64,000 nt of DNA from Ceriagrion tenellum (Eukaryota > Arthropoda > Insecta > Odonata > Coenagrionidae): NCBI GenBank assembly GCA_963169105.1, contig OY720637.1:29693925-29757924 (forward strand). The letters run 5' to 3'. Under the pieces are notes generated by a model, which was not told the origin of the DNA, ran no database searches, and worked only from the letters and a program-made list of their open reading frames with translations. The position numbers and the translations under genes are program-made. The stretch's first letter is position 1. The number at the start of each line of letters is the position of its first letter. Shown piece after piece: positions 11,100 to 22,909 of this stretch.

Positions 11100-11640
11100 T
11101 TAAATGCGCGCAATGAATTAAAATTGTTAAAATTCTGCGTAATTATTTGCCTTGTAACAAGAAGGCCTCGTAAATGGTCGGAGGAGATAATGAAGAGCGA
11201 AGGAACCTATGCTTGGAAGGCCTTGGTGGAGGGTAAGGTGTTGAGCAGTTGGTGAAATATGTATGTGCTTTATGGATGGCGTGAAGATTGGAATGGCGTC
11301 TGCCGCGCCGAAGCCTATTTTCATCTGAGCCCAAATCATCCGGTATACTAGTCAGATAACAATGATAAAGTATCGTGATGGTGATATATTGTCGCCCTGT
11401 GACGATGCTATATTCAGATTCCGATATGGTGCCGCCTTCGAAAGGGTTGTTTTTGATGTTGAGGGTAGTGAATGAGGCCATGAGGTGTGGATTTTACCGC
11501 CCTCTCTCTCGCTTGGCGTTTCTCAACTGTTCCTTCCCTTCACCCCCACCTCAATTTCCATCCTGCCCATCCCAGTTTCCCAAAAGCGAGAATTTTTATT
11601 TCTCTATGTATACATGTACATTTAAGAAAACAAAAGTAAG
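11100..11640. other. Unassigned sequence
   Basis: Overlapping minus-strand frames at 11.13-11.48 kb show no known domain. Confidence 0.35.
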
Positions 11641-11644
11641 GAGA

Positions 11645-12318
11645 TTCTGAAGGACGAAGAAAGGGAAGCTTGTGAATAAAGTTGGAGGACACAAACTAGA
11701 GCAGTTTAATTACTTATGTAGCACGCTAGAGGAAAATGGGCATAGTAGGAAAGACATACGGAAGAGAATAGCGCTAGCTAAGTAGGCGTTTAGTAATAGA
11801 AGAGAGCTGATGACGGGGGACACTGGGTAAGGATATGAAGAAGACGCTGATGAAGAGTTTGATATGGAGCGTAGCTTTGTATGGGGCAGAAACGTGGACC
11901 CTGAGAAAGGAGGACGAGAATAGACCTCAGGCATTTGAGATGTGGGTGTAGAGAAGAATGGAAAGGGTTTGATGGACGGAAAGGAAGACTAACGAGGAAG
12001 TGCAGGAGATGGTGGGCGAGCAAAGGAATCTTTTGAGTAAAATCCGGGAAAGGCAGGGTAGGTGGCTGAACGATGTAATAAAGACTGATGGGTTGCTAAA
12101 GAGTGTGAAAGAGGGAAAGATGTTGGGCAAGCGGGGAAGAGGAAGAAAGAAGACAGGTTTCATGGACGAGATGAAGGAGGACAGATCTTATGCAGAGGCG
12201 GAAAAGGATATATTAGAGGGAGATAGGACCCGGAATGTGTAGAAGACCGGGAGTGGATTCTCTTGACATTCAACAAAACCTACCTCTACTGGTAGAATAC
12301 CAAATAATAATAATAACA
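11645..12318 (+). mobile_element. LINE-A 3' end, about 670 bp
   Basis: Starts with the KLEQFNYL-STLEENGHSRKDIRKRIALAK region and continues through LIWSVALYGAETWTLRKEDE, WRRMERV, KTNEEVQEMVGEQRNLLSKI and LKSVKEGKMLGKRGRGRKK. It ends in AAAACCTACCTCTACTGGTA plus a (TAA)n tail. Several in-frame stops. Its 5' truncation point nearly matches the copy at 31.9 kb. Confidence 0.9.
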
Positions 12319-12319
12319 T

Positions 12320-13074
12320 GTAAATTTTCCTTCCCTCGCTCCCTTCTGGCTCTCGGAAATCTTTCCCTGAGAATTTTTTAGTGCAACTTTTTTGCCCTTT
12401 CACCTTGCTAAGGGAGTGGGATCCTGCTTTTTTTCCCTCCCCCCTCTCGTTTTTATTTTTCACATAAAAGGTGGGAGAAGGAGGCCGAGAAATGGGAAAT
12501 AGCGATTCCTTTTTCATTTCTTTCGCTCCAACATCCGCGCCATCTACTGAAATCTTGCCCCGGCTGCAATTTTGTTTCATATTTTTTTTTCCTACCTCTG
12601 GGAGATTCCTTTCGTGGAAATAATGAAAATTGTGTTTTCCAGTCCCACGTTCAGTTCTCCTTTTTCTCTACATCTCGTTGCGAACTCTGTATATTTTTCT
12701 AATCCTCTCTATACCGCCGTTCCCACCCCCCCCCCGCCACTCCCATCTCTCTGGCCTCTACTTTTCCGGTTGGGGGAAACGAAATGTCCCCAGATTGATT
12801 TTAAGAAAAAAACTAATATGAGCGTCGCCCTGATCAAATTCGAAATTTTTGCTTCCTTCTCCTGCGTACACCGAGATGGATCGATGCTCCGTGTAGTTGG
12901 TCCCTGGGAACGGTTTGAGAGAGCTCGATGAAGAAAGAAGTGATACGTTGGAACCTGGCGCATGACTCCTATTTTTGAGCAATTCGTGTTTTGTCCACAT
13001 CTTGGGATCGAACGTATCGTATTTTTGGTATCCTAACGTGATAATTTTTGTGTCAGTAGATTAAATACATCATT
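12320..13074. other. Unassigned sequence
   Basis: Pyrimidine-rich sequence whose frames are open by composition. Nothing recognised. Confidence 0.4.
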
Positions 13075-13165
13075 GTCGGCCCCGCTGGCGGCGGGGTTAA
13101 GTCCTCGCCTGCCAACCCGAGGGTCGCGGGTTCGAGTCCCGCCGACTACCGAACTAATTTCCGAG
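13075..13165 (+). mobile_element. SINE-1 head, copy 2
   Basis: Same head as the copy at 1.78 kb, with B-box GGTTCGAGTCC at 13129-13139, but the body is lost and replaced after CCGACTACC. The best-preserved head in the window (CCTCG and CGAGG can pair around the anticodon region). Confidence 0.8.
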
Positions 13166-13540
13166 ATCGTTGACGAAAAAACCTGCCCTTATACTTGGAA
13201 AATTGTGCCTGTATGCACTCTAGAGAGAGTGTATTTTTAAAAATGAGGAAATTCTAACGCCTAGATCTCGAAAAAAACTGTCTAGTTCGTAGGTTTATCG
13301 ACTATTTTTTAAAAAATAAATCGTGTTATTACCGCAGTAACTTCCTCATAATTGCAAACGACCTTATGTTTTGAAGGAGTCATATAAGTACCGCGTGAAA
13401 AAAGTGTCAAATTGAAAGACTTATGTATACAGATTTCTGTCTTCTAAATCTCATAAAAATATTAAGTGTGTAGTTTGTATGTTATCCCAGCTATTTAAAA
13501 AAAAATACATCATATAGTAATTGCTGTAATATTTTCAGAA
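13166..13540 (+). mobile_element. M1-related fragments (diverged)
   Basis: From 13166 it follows the M1 middle (TGCACTC-AGAGAGA, ATGAGGAAATTCTAA, CCGCAGTAA, GTACCGCGTGAAAAA, TTGAAAGACTTAT). A second short piece at about 13468-13535 repeats the GTGTAGTTTGTATGTT region. No ends preserved. Lies between two SINE-1 copies. Confidence 0.6.
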
Positions 13541-13554
13541 TCTCAATTAAGTTT

Positions 13555-13680
13555 TGTCGGCCCCGGTGGTGGCGGGGTAAAGTCCTCGCATGCTAATCCG
13601 AGGATCGCGGGTTCGAGTCACGCCTGGGTAGAATATTATCAGCCCAGGACATGGGTGTTTGTGTCTCGTCCGTTGTTACT
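13555..13680 (+). mobile_element. SINE-1, copy 3
   Basis: Head and body as at 1.78 kb: B-box GGTTCGAGTCA at 13610-13620 and body ending CCCAGGACATGGGTGTTTGT. Inactive relic. Confidence 0.85.
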
Positions 13681-13796
13681 GTTATTTACCCGGCGTAAAT
13701 TGGCCCATTGTGCTGTATTCGGGAGAGTGAAGATAAATAAAATCGTTCGTCTGTTTGTATCAGCAAGTTGTCCCCGCTTAGTCTTCCGTTGACTTC

Positions 13797-14068
13797 TGAT
13801 CGAAATTCGGGATAGGCAGGGTAGATGGCTGAAGGATGTAATAAGGGGCGATGGTTTGCTCGAGAGTGTGATAGAGGGAAGGATGTTGGGCAAGCGGGAA
13901 ACGAGAAGAGAATAGATTTCATGAACTGGATGAAGAAGGGTAGGCCTTATACCGTGGCGAAAAAGGAAATACTAGCTAGGCCCCTGAAAGAGTAGAAAAC
14001 CGGAAGGAGATTTTCTGACTTTCATCAAACCCTACCTTCACCGATAGAACGCTTTTTTAAGAAATTGT
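13797..14068 (+). mobile_element. LINE-A 3' end, short
   Basis: Begins at EIRDRQGRWLKDVIRGDGLL, runs through SVIEGRMLGKR and a disrupted FMNWMKKGRPY, and ends in the LINE-A 3' tail. Confidence 0.85.
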
Positions 14069-14069
14069 C

Positions 14070-15299
14070 TTCTTTTATGCTGCAGTTATCGTCCTAGCTT
14101 CACTACCATGTAAAAGAATTCTATTATGTGTTTTAATCGAGCGCTTCCTCATTCTCAAGTTTGCGTTGCTGACTTGAGACTCTTCTTCCTGTAGAATGCT
14201 TCATGGCTTGAGCAGCTTAAGTAAATTGAGGGCGCTATTAACGCCTGATGTTCCATTCTTCATCATAGATTAAGTCCTATCCTTCCACTCTTCACTCACT
14301 ATTCCACTTCCACTATCACTCTCCATTCAACATGTCTACACCCATCACTTACTTCCCCAATCTCTTATTTTTTGCCTTCTCTTGATCTCCGCCATCAATT
14401 TCTATTCCTTTATCATCACATGCCCCACTTCGTAAAAGCGTTCTAAGTATTGCGACAATGGTACACGAAAGCCACGCATCGACCGAGCACCGTGCATAAA
14501 GAAAACAAAAGGCATTAACCAATTGATCAGCCCGCACGCAAATAAAATTCCTTCCCGTTCTCTTCTCTCTCTCTCTTAGTCTCTGTGTCCAGTGCTCTCT
14601 GTTCCCATGCCGACCACCGCACAGTGGTCCTCGGCCCATGTATTTCTGGGATATGAAAAGATTTTCTCAGGTCAAGATGAAATTTGGTGTATTTAGGTTT
14701 TCGGGGTCACTGAATACGAATATGGTGCCAAAACAGTTGAATTTTTCCATTAAATGTGAAAACTTGCGGATTTCATTTTTTGCGATATTTCTGCGAATAG
14801 ATTTTATTTAGTGCAAATAGGACCAAAATAATTAAGTAAATTTAACAAATAAAATTAATATAGGTAAATGTCGGCAGACACTTGTGAGATTTTTGTATAC
14901 TTAGTGATGTTAGTTACACTTTCCAATAGATTTTTCAATGGAATCTCACGAAATGAGTGAACTTTTCACTAATTTTTATTATATTTCGCGGATAATAGTT
15001 CTCTAATTTTCATGATTTTCAATTTGAAATCGCATATAATGACAACTTAACAATAAATTTTGACTTCAATATATAAATAGTACATACTTTCCGGAGATGA
15101 ATCTAGTTCTTTGAATTACAATCGATGCAACAGTCTTCTATGTAAGCGACTCCGAAGTTAACGCGCATTTGACGTTCGATTATTAATGGAACGGGTACGT
15201 TTCCTGAGCGTTCTCTTATATACCTTCTAACAGTAAAATTTCCAAACATTGCCTGTAACAAATGATATGGTACGAAGTCACTCGCACGGGTGCATATAC
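14070..15299. other. Unassigned sequence
   Basis: AT-rich, with no gene or element recognised. Confidence 0.4.
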
Positions 15300-15333
15300 A
15301 CCAGGGTTGAAATTCGCTATGAAAAAAATCATT

Positions 15334-15406
15334 TGATTTGACCGGGATTCGAACCCGGATCTCCCAATTGCCGGTCAGGTGTGTTAGCCAGTTATACCAC
15401 CAAGCC
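15334..15406 (-). other. tRNA-like SINE head (minus copy)
   Basis: Same cloverleaf as the plus copy, with one change in the D-stem and one in the acceptor. Anticodon-loop bases are identical (CCGGCAA). Not a functional tRNA, because U33 is replaced by C. Confidence 0.7.
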
Positions 15407-15498
15407 ATCTTCCTTAAAGGTGAATTTCGAGGGGGGTTTACGTCTAGTCAACATCTAGTTCGCATAAACCCCGCTCGAAATTCGCCTTGAAGGGAAAT

Positions 15499-15571
15499 GG
15501 CTTGGTGGTGTAACTGGCTAACACACCTGACCGGCAATTGGGAGATCCGGGTTCGAATCCCGGTCAAGTCA
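15499..15571 (+). other. tRNA-like SINE head (plus copy)
   Basis: Folds as a full cloverleaf: acceptor GGCTTGG/TCAAGTC with two G-U pairs, D-stem GTGT/ACAC, anticodon stem CCTGA/TTGGG, loop CCGGCAA, T-stem CCGGG/CCCGG with loop TTCGAAT, discriminator A. Positions 34-36 read GGC, which would suggest an alanine parent, but the universal U33 is C. I therefore call it a SINE head rather than a tRNA gene. Confidence 0.7.
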
Positions 15572-15609
15572 AATGAATTTTTTCATAGCGAATTTCAACC
15601 CTGGTCTAA

Positions 15610-16990
15610 CAGTAAAGGTCGTGATACCGGTTCAGGATCTTCGAATTCTGATGCGTCATCGCTTACTCTGTCCAAACGTACTGCACAAAAGATTTACCTG
15701 AATACTTTATTTTTCTTACCATGTCCCATTTTTCCATATACTGGGACCACTGTGCACCGTCTCAATAATCCACATGCGAGCCGTGCTCGTCGCGGCCTCA
15801 TCTTCGTCCTCCCAATCCTTCCTGGTCGATATTCAATTCCTGTTTTGCGTGGACCTTCGTCCTCCCTCGCCGTCCATCTTATTTGTGCCCTGAGGATGTC
15901 TGAGGGCAGAGGGGACGGTGAAGGGAGGTCTGGGACCCTCATCGTCCTATTCAAGTGCTCCCCCATCTCTCCGTCCTTCTTCCCTTTTCCCTCGCCAACA
16001 ATTGCGTCACATTCCGCTCACGATCACCCCTCTGATTTTTTGTCCCAACAGTTTTAAATCCCCACACGTGATTTGGTTTCCCATTTCCTATTTTTTGACA
16101 TAGATGGGCTAATTCGTCCGACTTTCTCCAAACTACTGCTTCCGTGGATCAATTTCGACCTCCAATCTGTGGGGAGCTGATTTCGGTGTAAATACTTTCT
16201 GATGATACCCGTATGTTTGAAGCTTGTGGGCCTTTGCTTAAAAACAATCAATTATCATCTATTCGTTCGGTATAGTAGGCTGTTGAAGCGAGGAAACTTA
16301 CTTAACTTCCTTGTGTGACTTTACTGTAGGATTCTTGTGATACTTGCTTTTACTTTAAAAGTTGATTTAAAAGAGAGAAATTGTGTCAAAAAAATGTCGT
16401 ATGTCTGGTGATAGCTACTCCACCAACATTTTGTGAGAACTGAGAGACTACAGGAACCAAAGATTACTTGCTAAGTCATGCAAAGTCCAGCTTTCAGAGG
16501 GATGCTGGTTAATGTTCCAGATTTCTCTGGCGTATACATTGAAAATTTTCAGTTGAATTTCCTTTTACAATGACAAAACTTTTTTTTGTGACAAAAATCA
16601 CTATATTAAAACCGTATTAGAAAATGTTCAACTTCTGATATATTATTTGATACAACCATACTTTTGATGTGGATATTTGCGCATAGTGTTTTTAGTTACA
16701 TATGTTGAGAATTGATGAGTGATTGCGCATTTTTAAGTTCTTTAATGTAAAGTACACAATGTAGTATATTACGATCTCACTCATTCCGTCGTGGAACGTA
16801 ATATATTTTATCCATATAATAATTTCAATTTCTTAGTTATTTAACGTCCAGAAATTTTGTCTCTTGAGAACGAATATTTTCCGTAATCGCCTCTGCATGA
16901 GTCGCTAGTTATACCGATAGGTTGAGACAATGTCGTACCATTGTAGCACTGTGAAAAATGTAGGTGGTCAGTACTTTGTATCTAAATTTA
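15610..16990. other. Unassigned sequence
   Basis: A 186-codon open frame starting inside the SINE (15497-16057) is an artefact of reading through the SINE into pyrimidine-rich DNA. The rest is AT-rich and unrecognised. Confidence 0.4.
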
Positions 16991-16993
16991 CGA

Positions 16994-17500
16994 AATACCG
17001 CGCAAGCCACAATAGCGGTGTATGGCACGGGGTGAATCCACACCAGGCATGAAGCACTCGTTCAAGCTGAAATCATATCTGGGCACGTTCTCCCGGAATG
17101 CCAGGCGCAGGCCAAAAGCAGTCAGGATAGCAATGCGCGGTCACACCAGAAACCAGGAGAGTGCCACGCAGACGAACATGCTACCATGCAGTATACTACG
17201 TAAGATACAACTACTGGTCATAATTAATGCGACAGATACACAGTATCACAAGGTACCAAATCATGCAAGAGGTATATCATTCCGGAAATTGCATGCGAGG
17301 TTAGTAGCTAATAATGATATTAAGATATTTAGCCCAAGTGCGAAAACCTATTTCACCTAGCCAGAGACAAAGTATCCTGGAAATGATCTATCGCAACTAT
17401 TATGATCCCTTATTATGCGTGGAAAAAATTGCATTTTTAATCTATCGGTTCTACAGTCTATTTCCTTTATCTTATGCCTGTGATCGTGATTTACTCGTGC
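16994..17500 (-). mobile_element. LINE-C fragment, 500 bp repeat, copy 1
   Basis: Matches 45.2-45.7 kb over about 500 bp (GTGTGGCACGGG, ACCAGGCATG, GCCAGGCGCAGGCCAAAAGC, ACATGCTACCATGCAGTA and others). In the second copy the edge reads CATCTACATCTACAT, the reverse complement of the GTAGATGTAGATG tail seen on LINE-B. This is therefore probably the 3' part of a related LINE lying on the minus strand. No protein recognised. Confidence 0.65.
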
Positions 17501-17509
17501 AGTAGAATG

Positions 17510-20500
17510 ATTGTCGGCAGTTATGTTAGTCTCCAGGGTAGACCTCGCCAGACAGTTGTTCTAAAGAGGGACGAAAGCCCTTAGACATTGTCCGGGTTTC
17601 CAGCTTTGGTTCCATCTACTTTAAATCCTTTAAAGTATTCTAGCCGTTGGATGTAATACCCTCGCAGGCGAGAGACGGAACAACTGCTGGAGGTCATCAT
17701 TTTTCTTTTTAATTTTTTAATCTGATTCTCTCGGGGTCCATTTTTTCTTGATTCCCTCCTGAAGTGGAAGATTTTAAATAACTCATGCCTGCTATTTGAC
17801 TTTATAATTATGTAATGCTCGTTATTTCGTATTTAGTATTCCTGGCGAGTTGATTTTTAGGCATTGACTGAGGTTAATTTTCGTGCGTGTCGATCGGCGG
17901 GTTTTTTTTTTCTGCAGTACCAATTTTATGTTATTAACACTTTGCGTTGTGGGCTTTAGATTGAATGTTCTCTCAGAAAAACTGAAGATTTTACTCACAC
18001 CTGGATTATGAAAGAATACTCTCTTAAATCTAGGTTAATGAACCTTTATTTACTCTGAAAATTTATTTTGGCTGTTGTGGTCATATGTATGCCTACCAGA
18101 GAGACTGCAGCCGTACCATTCCGTCCAGCTGCCGTTCAATAGTGATATTCCATGGACCTCCTAGCACGTCCATCGTCCTTCTCAGAAAATATAAGAGGGC
18201 GTACTATTACGTTCATAGCACTCAAAGCGATATGCAGAGCAATGCAGTTCTCCGTCTATCAGATATAATATAGACTTAACGTTCTCTTAACACCTTTGGC
18301 TTGTCGTACACATGACCTATCTTTTCCATTCACTGTTCTTCCTCTTTCCAAGTTGTCCTATCATTACGGTATTATCTGAATGCACAACTGTCCACATTTC
18401 TCGTTCGCCTATGCCAATAGCTACTATACTTACCGCAGTCATTAATTAGCCTATTTGGTCCCTGAGTCATTCGTTCTCCTGATTCGTGTAGTGGATCTGG
18501 GAGATACGTTAACCGTCTTCAGTTACGTTTTATTGTAATACTAGCTGTTCTCGGCATGCGTTGCAATGCCTGTTTTTCTTTTAAGTAGACACACCGTTTT
18601 TAGATAATTTACTTCCAAGCCTCAATGTTTTCGGTGCATTTTTTCGTATTCTAAGTTCGCAAAATAAATTACTCGATACTGAAGTCCCCATTGATTTCCA
18701 TACTTTTCATACTTGGGCCCTTAGTCTTTTCTGGGTTCAAAATCGGTCCCTAAACGAATGTGAGACCCAGTCCAAAAATTTCTCTTACCTACTCAGGAAT
18801 TTGTAATGCACAAATGATGGCATGAGTTTCCATTCCATGCCTATGCTGTGGTTTACAAGTAAATGAAATATGGGGTTGTAGAAGTAGTGCAAAAATGTAA
18901 GACTTTCGAGCTCAAAAATCCAATTTTAGGAGGAAGCGAAGCGTTTACGAAAATCGAATGCAAGAATTTAAAAAAATGGCAAACAAAGAGACCAATGCAC
19001 CGAATCTTATTCTACGTACAGATAAATTACGTACATTTTAACGCAAATTATGTCTCACTGATACTATTCTGATGCTCGTGATTGAGCAACTCGTAAACGA
19101 TGTGCATCGTTGCTGGCCTGTCGTTCCTCGCTTGGTTGAGAAACTCGCGGCCCAAACTCATTTGTTGAAACGACTCGCGCTCCACCTATTGTGCAATGGA
19201 TTTAATAATTCAGTAACCTTCGCGGGCGCGCGCACAGTAACTCACAAAAGTTTCATCGTAATCTGATGAATGGTATTGGAACGCATAGAAGACGAACAAA
19301 CAGGCATTCATTTTTATATATTTGATTGCCGCACTCCCTTCAGTACTTGCGGAGAAATTCCTGTACGTGACATGGACTTATTTACCTAAGGCAACCCCCC
19401 CAGTAAGGCCTCTCCTACGCACAGGAGCAACTTAGTTCCTTGGAACGCGAGTGAGCGCCGTCGGCTTCTCCCACAAGTGGTGATTGCGGTGCTTGGAAAG
19501 AGATTCGCGGCGCTGTGGCTCCAGAGGGAATTCCTGTTTGCTCATTGCTCTATCGAGGGCGGCATCTAACATTCTTTTGGTCGTTTTGCACGGATATTGT
19601 CCGTGGGGTCACTAGGCAGCTATCGATCGTGCTGCCGTGACCTTATTAACGAGTCGAGTCCGTGCAGGGCACACCACAGCACACCGGGAAGAGTTCTTGC
19701 GGAGTGCATCCGTAACCCGCTCTCCTGCTCATCTCCCCACCTTTCCTTTCCATTTATTTATGTCCGCGCGGGAAGTCACCGCTGTGTTTATATCGAGTAT
19801 CATCTGAGGGTAGTTCTTTGATTTCTGTTAAACGTTTTATTTTCCTTGACCAAATGCGCAAAATGTCGCTCTTCATTGCTTGCTTTTGAATTAGTGAAAT
19901 CTCAAAAGAAAATAATGTGGGGAAATGTAAGTCGTCGTTTTCTGAAGAATTTCCGATTAAACGTTAATTTTGAGGTTATAAATACCGTGACGATTACCAG
20001 TGTATAAGTTTGCTGGCAAACATGAGCTTGGATAGTACTGGAGAAAAATTAATTTTGAAATTTGAGCTTAAACAATTCATCGTACAAGTTAGACCGATAT
20101 ATAGGGGATTCATTTACTATCATAACCATGGTGTTTAGACCCTTGATGTCAGTTGAAACAACTAAAAAGAAAAGGCAAAGCGTGTGCTTTTTAAAGTTTA
20201 GACAATAAAATAAATAAGCTGCTGTATTTTCATTGAATCATTTCGAAGGTTCATATATAAGAAGAAATAACTATAGTTTGCCTGCCGCAAACCTGAACGA
20301 ATTCCTCGTTCGTTAGATTGCGGTGATTATTTGCCCTTGAGAAATTTTTAATTCCTTGTTGACTAGACGACGGATCATTTGCATGTCAAAGGAGAGTGAT
20401 GCAAAATGTGTAGCATTAGATTAGTATATATTGTTTGACTCTGTGCATATTCACTTTTGGCTTTGATGGATCATGTAATGGATGATTTCCCCTTTACTAA

Positions 20501-21205
20501 ACCGAGTTACCTCCTTCTTACATCCGTCCCACTATAATCTCGTCTTAAGTAACTGTGCTTTACCTATTCCCCGTGCTTATTTAGCATTCTTATGAAGGCA
20601 ATACGTACCCTATCGTTTATAATCAAATGTTCGTGAGTACATATTCCCTCTCCCCCAAATTTCAAACTCATCCAGTCGATTTTTTAGCGCCGTGAGGGAT
20701 CGTGTTGTGGCTCATGGTCAGAGGAATGAACTTCCAAACCTTGAAAAAGTGTTGAAAGGGTTCTTGTATGGTTCAGAGACCGTGGTCGCGTCTCTCCAAG
20801 AAAAAAACGAGAACAACGTCTATGGCTTGTGCATCTTAGTTACGGGTTTTATTTATACTTTTTGGGATTCATTTTTATTATTGGGTTTATTTTCGCAAAG
20901 CGAACAATATCCTTGCGCCATACTCCGCGGATTTAACCTTTTTTTATGAACTGTATTCATTTTATTGTTATTATACCCGATGAACGTATTCCTTCCTTCC
21001 CTATGGTGTGAATTAATTAATTATATCGTTATATGCTAATCATAAATATTCTCTGGCGCACCCGTGTATCTTCAGCTGAGAATCTTAAGAGTCGTTGATG
21101 CTTAAACTTGTTCATTCTTCATGTCTCTCACTGTGTATTTGGTATTTATTCCCTCCTTATCTTTTGAGCATTTTTGTGCCTATCCTTTTTGTAGATTGCG
21201 GGCTT
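17510..21205. other. Unassigned sequence, about 3.7 kb
   Basis: No domain, tRNA or TIR element recognised. Short open frames are scattered and AT-rich. May be intergenic or intronic. Confidence 0.4.
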
Positions 21206-21209
21206 TTGA

Positions 21210-21590
21210 TATTTTGGTATGGAGAAGGATAGAAAAGGTACGGTGGACGGAAAAGAGGACAGATTGAGAAGTGCTCGGATGAAAATTGAATGTATGCTGC
21301 GTGAGGAAAAAAGCTTTTTGATGAGATCAGGCATAAAGAGGCAATCAGAGGCGATGGTTTGTTTGAGGCCGTGATAGAGGGAAAGATGTTGGACCAGCGG
21401 GTCTGCATGAAAAAGAGAAAAGGTTTTGTGGACGGGATGAAGAAGGGTAAGGTTAATAGAAAGCATATATTAGCGTATAAAGCGTAAAAAGATCTGATTA
21501 GAAAAATTATTAAAGATTAGCGTATAATGATCTGGGAGGAGTTTCTACGAATTCCAATAAAACCTACTTTCAACCGGAAGATTACCGTAA
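21210..21590 (+). mobile_element. LINE-A 3' end, degenerate
   Basis: Carries VWRRIEKVRWTEKRT, a damaged middle, VIEGKMLDQR and FVDGMKKGK, then AAAACCTACTTTCAACCGGA. Heavily frameshifted. Confidence 0.75.
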
Positions 21591-21667
21591 TGAATATCCT
21601 TTTACGATTGTGTACGACTTCCGGCATATCCCTCTCTTCTCTACGCATCCGTGAAGTATTTTTGTTT

Positions 21668-21820
21668 TAGTAAAATCTTCTCGGGTTTGGCACCGGGTCA
21701 CTCTCCACTCTCAATCTCCACTCTCAACAATTATCATCGTCATCAGGGCTAGAGAGTTTCTCGTCTAAACGTTGGCCTTTAATAGCCTTACCCGGTGCCA
21801 AACCCGAGAAGATTTTACTA
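21668..21820. repeat. Perfect 31-bp inverted repeat with 91-bp spacer
   Basis: 21668-21698 is the exact reverse complement of 21790-21820; the arm core is TTCTCGGGTTTGGCACCGGG. Possibly a short foldback element; no target duplication is obvious. Confidence 0.9.
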
Positions 21821-21824
21821 ATAT

Positions 21825-22554
21825 CATTCGCCGGGAAAGCCTGCGATCTTTTATTTTTGTTTTCTTTTTATCGGCTTGGAGAAAATCCTTTCATCTCCTA
21901 TTCTCTTCTTCCCATCTGGGAGGTAGTAATTCCACACCGCTAGCGATGTTTACTTATTTCCAGGGGAGCACAGAGAGAGGTAAACTCATACAGTCAATCA
22001 CAAGTTACATATCGCGAGCCGCATACATCCTTCTGTCCTCTTCTGCGAACGCATTGCCATTTTCGTCTTTATCCCTTTAACCCCGTCTCTATATCGTCTC
22101 TCGCTCTCTCTCAACGGAACGAATTTTCATCTGTATCGACTTTTGATGTCACCTCTCGGAGTGCGGGTTCCGAACACACGCACGTTTGGGAGCACATCAC
22201 ATGCGTGGAAGGTAAATGTTAAAGTGTGCTCCCATCTTCTCTCCACTTCCCAGATGGTTTGACCTTATTCGGGCCCTTTGACGGCGCCTCCACTCTACGC
22301 CTAATCGATTCCTTTCTAAGGTAGGACGATAGTGCCTTCCTCGGTGGGGCCTCTCCGACCTATACCACATGATGATGGTTCTCGGTATCTTCGAAGACAT
22401 TCCGCTGAACCTTTGATGGATTTGGGTCAGGGTGAGCTCTGCTTATGGCCGTTTTGTGCTCGAGTATTGGCATTCACGATAAAAATGTAAATAGTCATTG
22501 CATTTTCTGTTTGTACACTCGATTGCACAATATGTGTATTTTGGAATAATACTC
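21825..22554. other. Unassigned sequence
   Basis: No gene or element recognised. Confidence 0.4.
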
Positions 22555-22558
22555 TTAA

Positions 22559-22905
22559 CCCTTTGAGTGCCAATCGATTTTCTAGGTACTATGCTAAAAT
22601 TGCCGAGGCATTTTTGCTGATTTTGCAGTAGTTTAGGAAAATAATTGTCTCAAATACAAGTGAAGGTAAATATTCAAAATCTCAAGGAAAACTTTATTAT
22701 ATGTGGTTTCACCTTTTTAATATATAATTTGACGATTTTTTTTTTACAAAATCTGCATCTGTAATCTGAATTCAGGTGCCATCTGTGAACAATCAGTGAA
22801 ATACCAGCATCTAAGAGTGACATTGCAGGAGGAGCGTTATCGCGCTACTGGCACTTTTCGCGAGAAACAGGAGGAGCGCGATAGCGCTCCCCGGCACTCT
22901 AAGGG
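22559..22905. mobile_element. piggyBac-type MITE, 347 bp
   Basis: TIRs CCCTTTGAGTGCC and GGCACTCTAAGGG lie directly inside TTAA duplications (22555-22558 and 22906-22909). CCCT starts and TTAA targets are hallmarks of piggyBac elements. A subterminal hairpin (GGAGCGCGATAGCGCTCC, 22872-22890) and a related motif near 22830 lie at the right end. No transposase. Confidence 0.9.
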
Positions 22906-22909
22906 TTAA

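Larger units (their letters stand above)
15300..15605. mobile_element. Head-to-head SINE-2 pair forming a 306-bp hairpin
   Basis: Arms 15300-15442 and 15471-15605 are near-perfect inverted copies around a 28-bp centre. Each arm contains a 73-nt tRNA-like head followed, toward the outside, by a shared body ending GAATTTCAACCCTGG. A single duplication of one SINE or a two-insertion event would both fit. Strong pairing predicts a stable stem of about 135 bp if transcribed. Confidence 0.9.

Noticed and set aside
15499..15571. Functional tRNA-Ala gene
   Set aside because: Cloverleaf is complete, but U33 is C and the sequence is the head of a repeated SINE within a hairpin.
15497..16057. 186-codon plus-strand frame
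   Set aside because: Begins in the SINE tRNA-like head and runs on through C/T-rich DNA.
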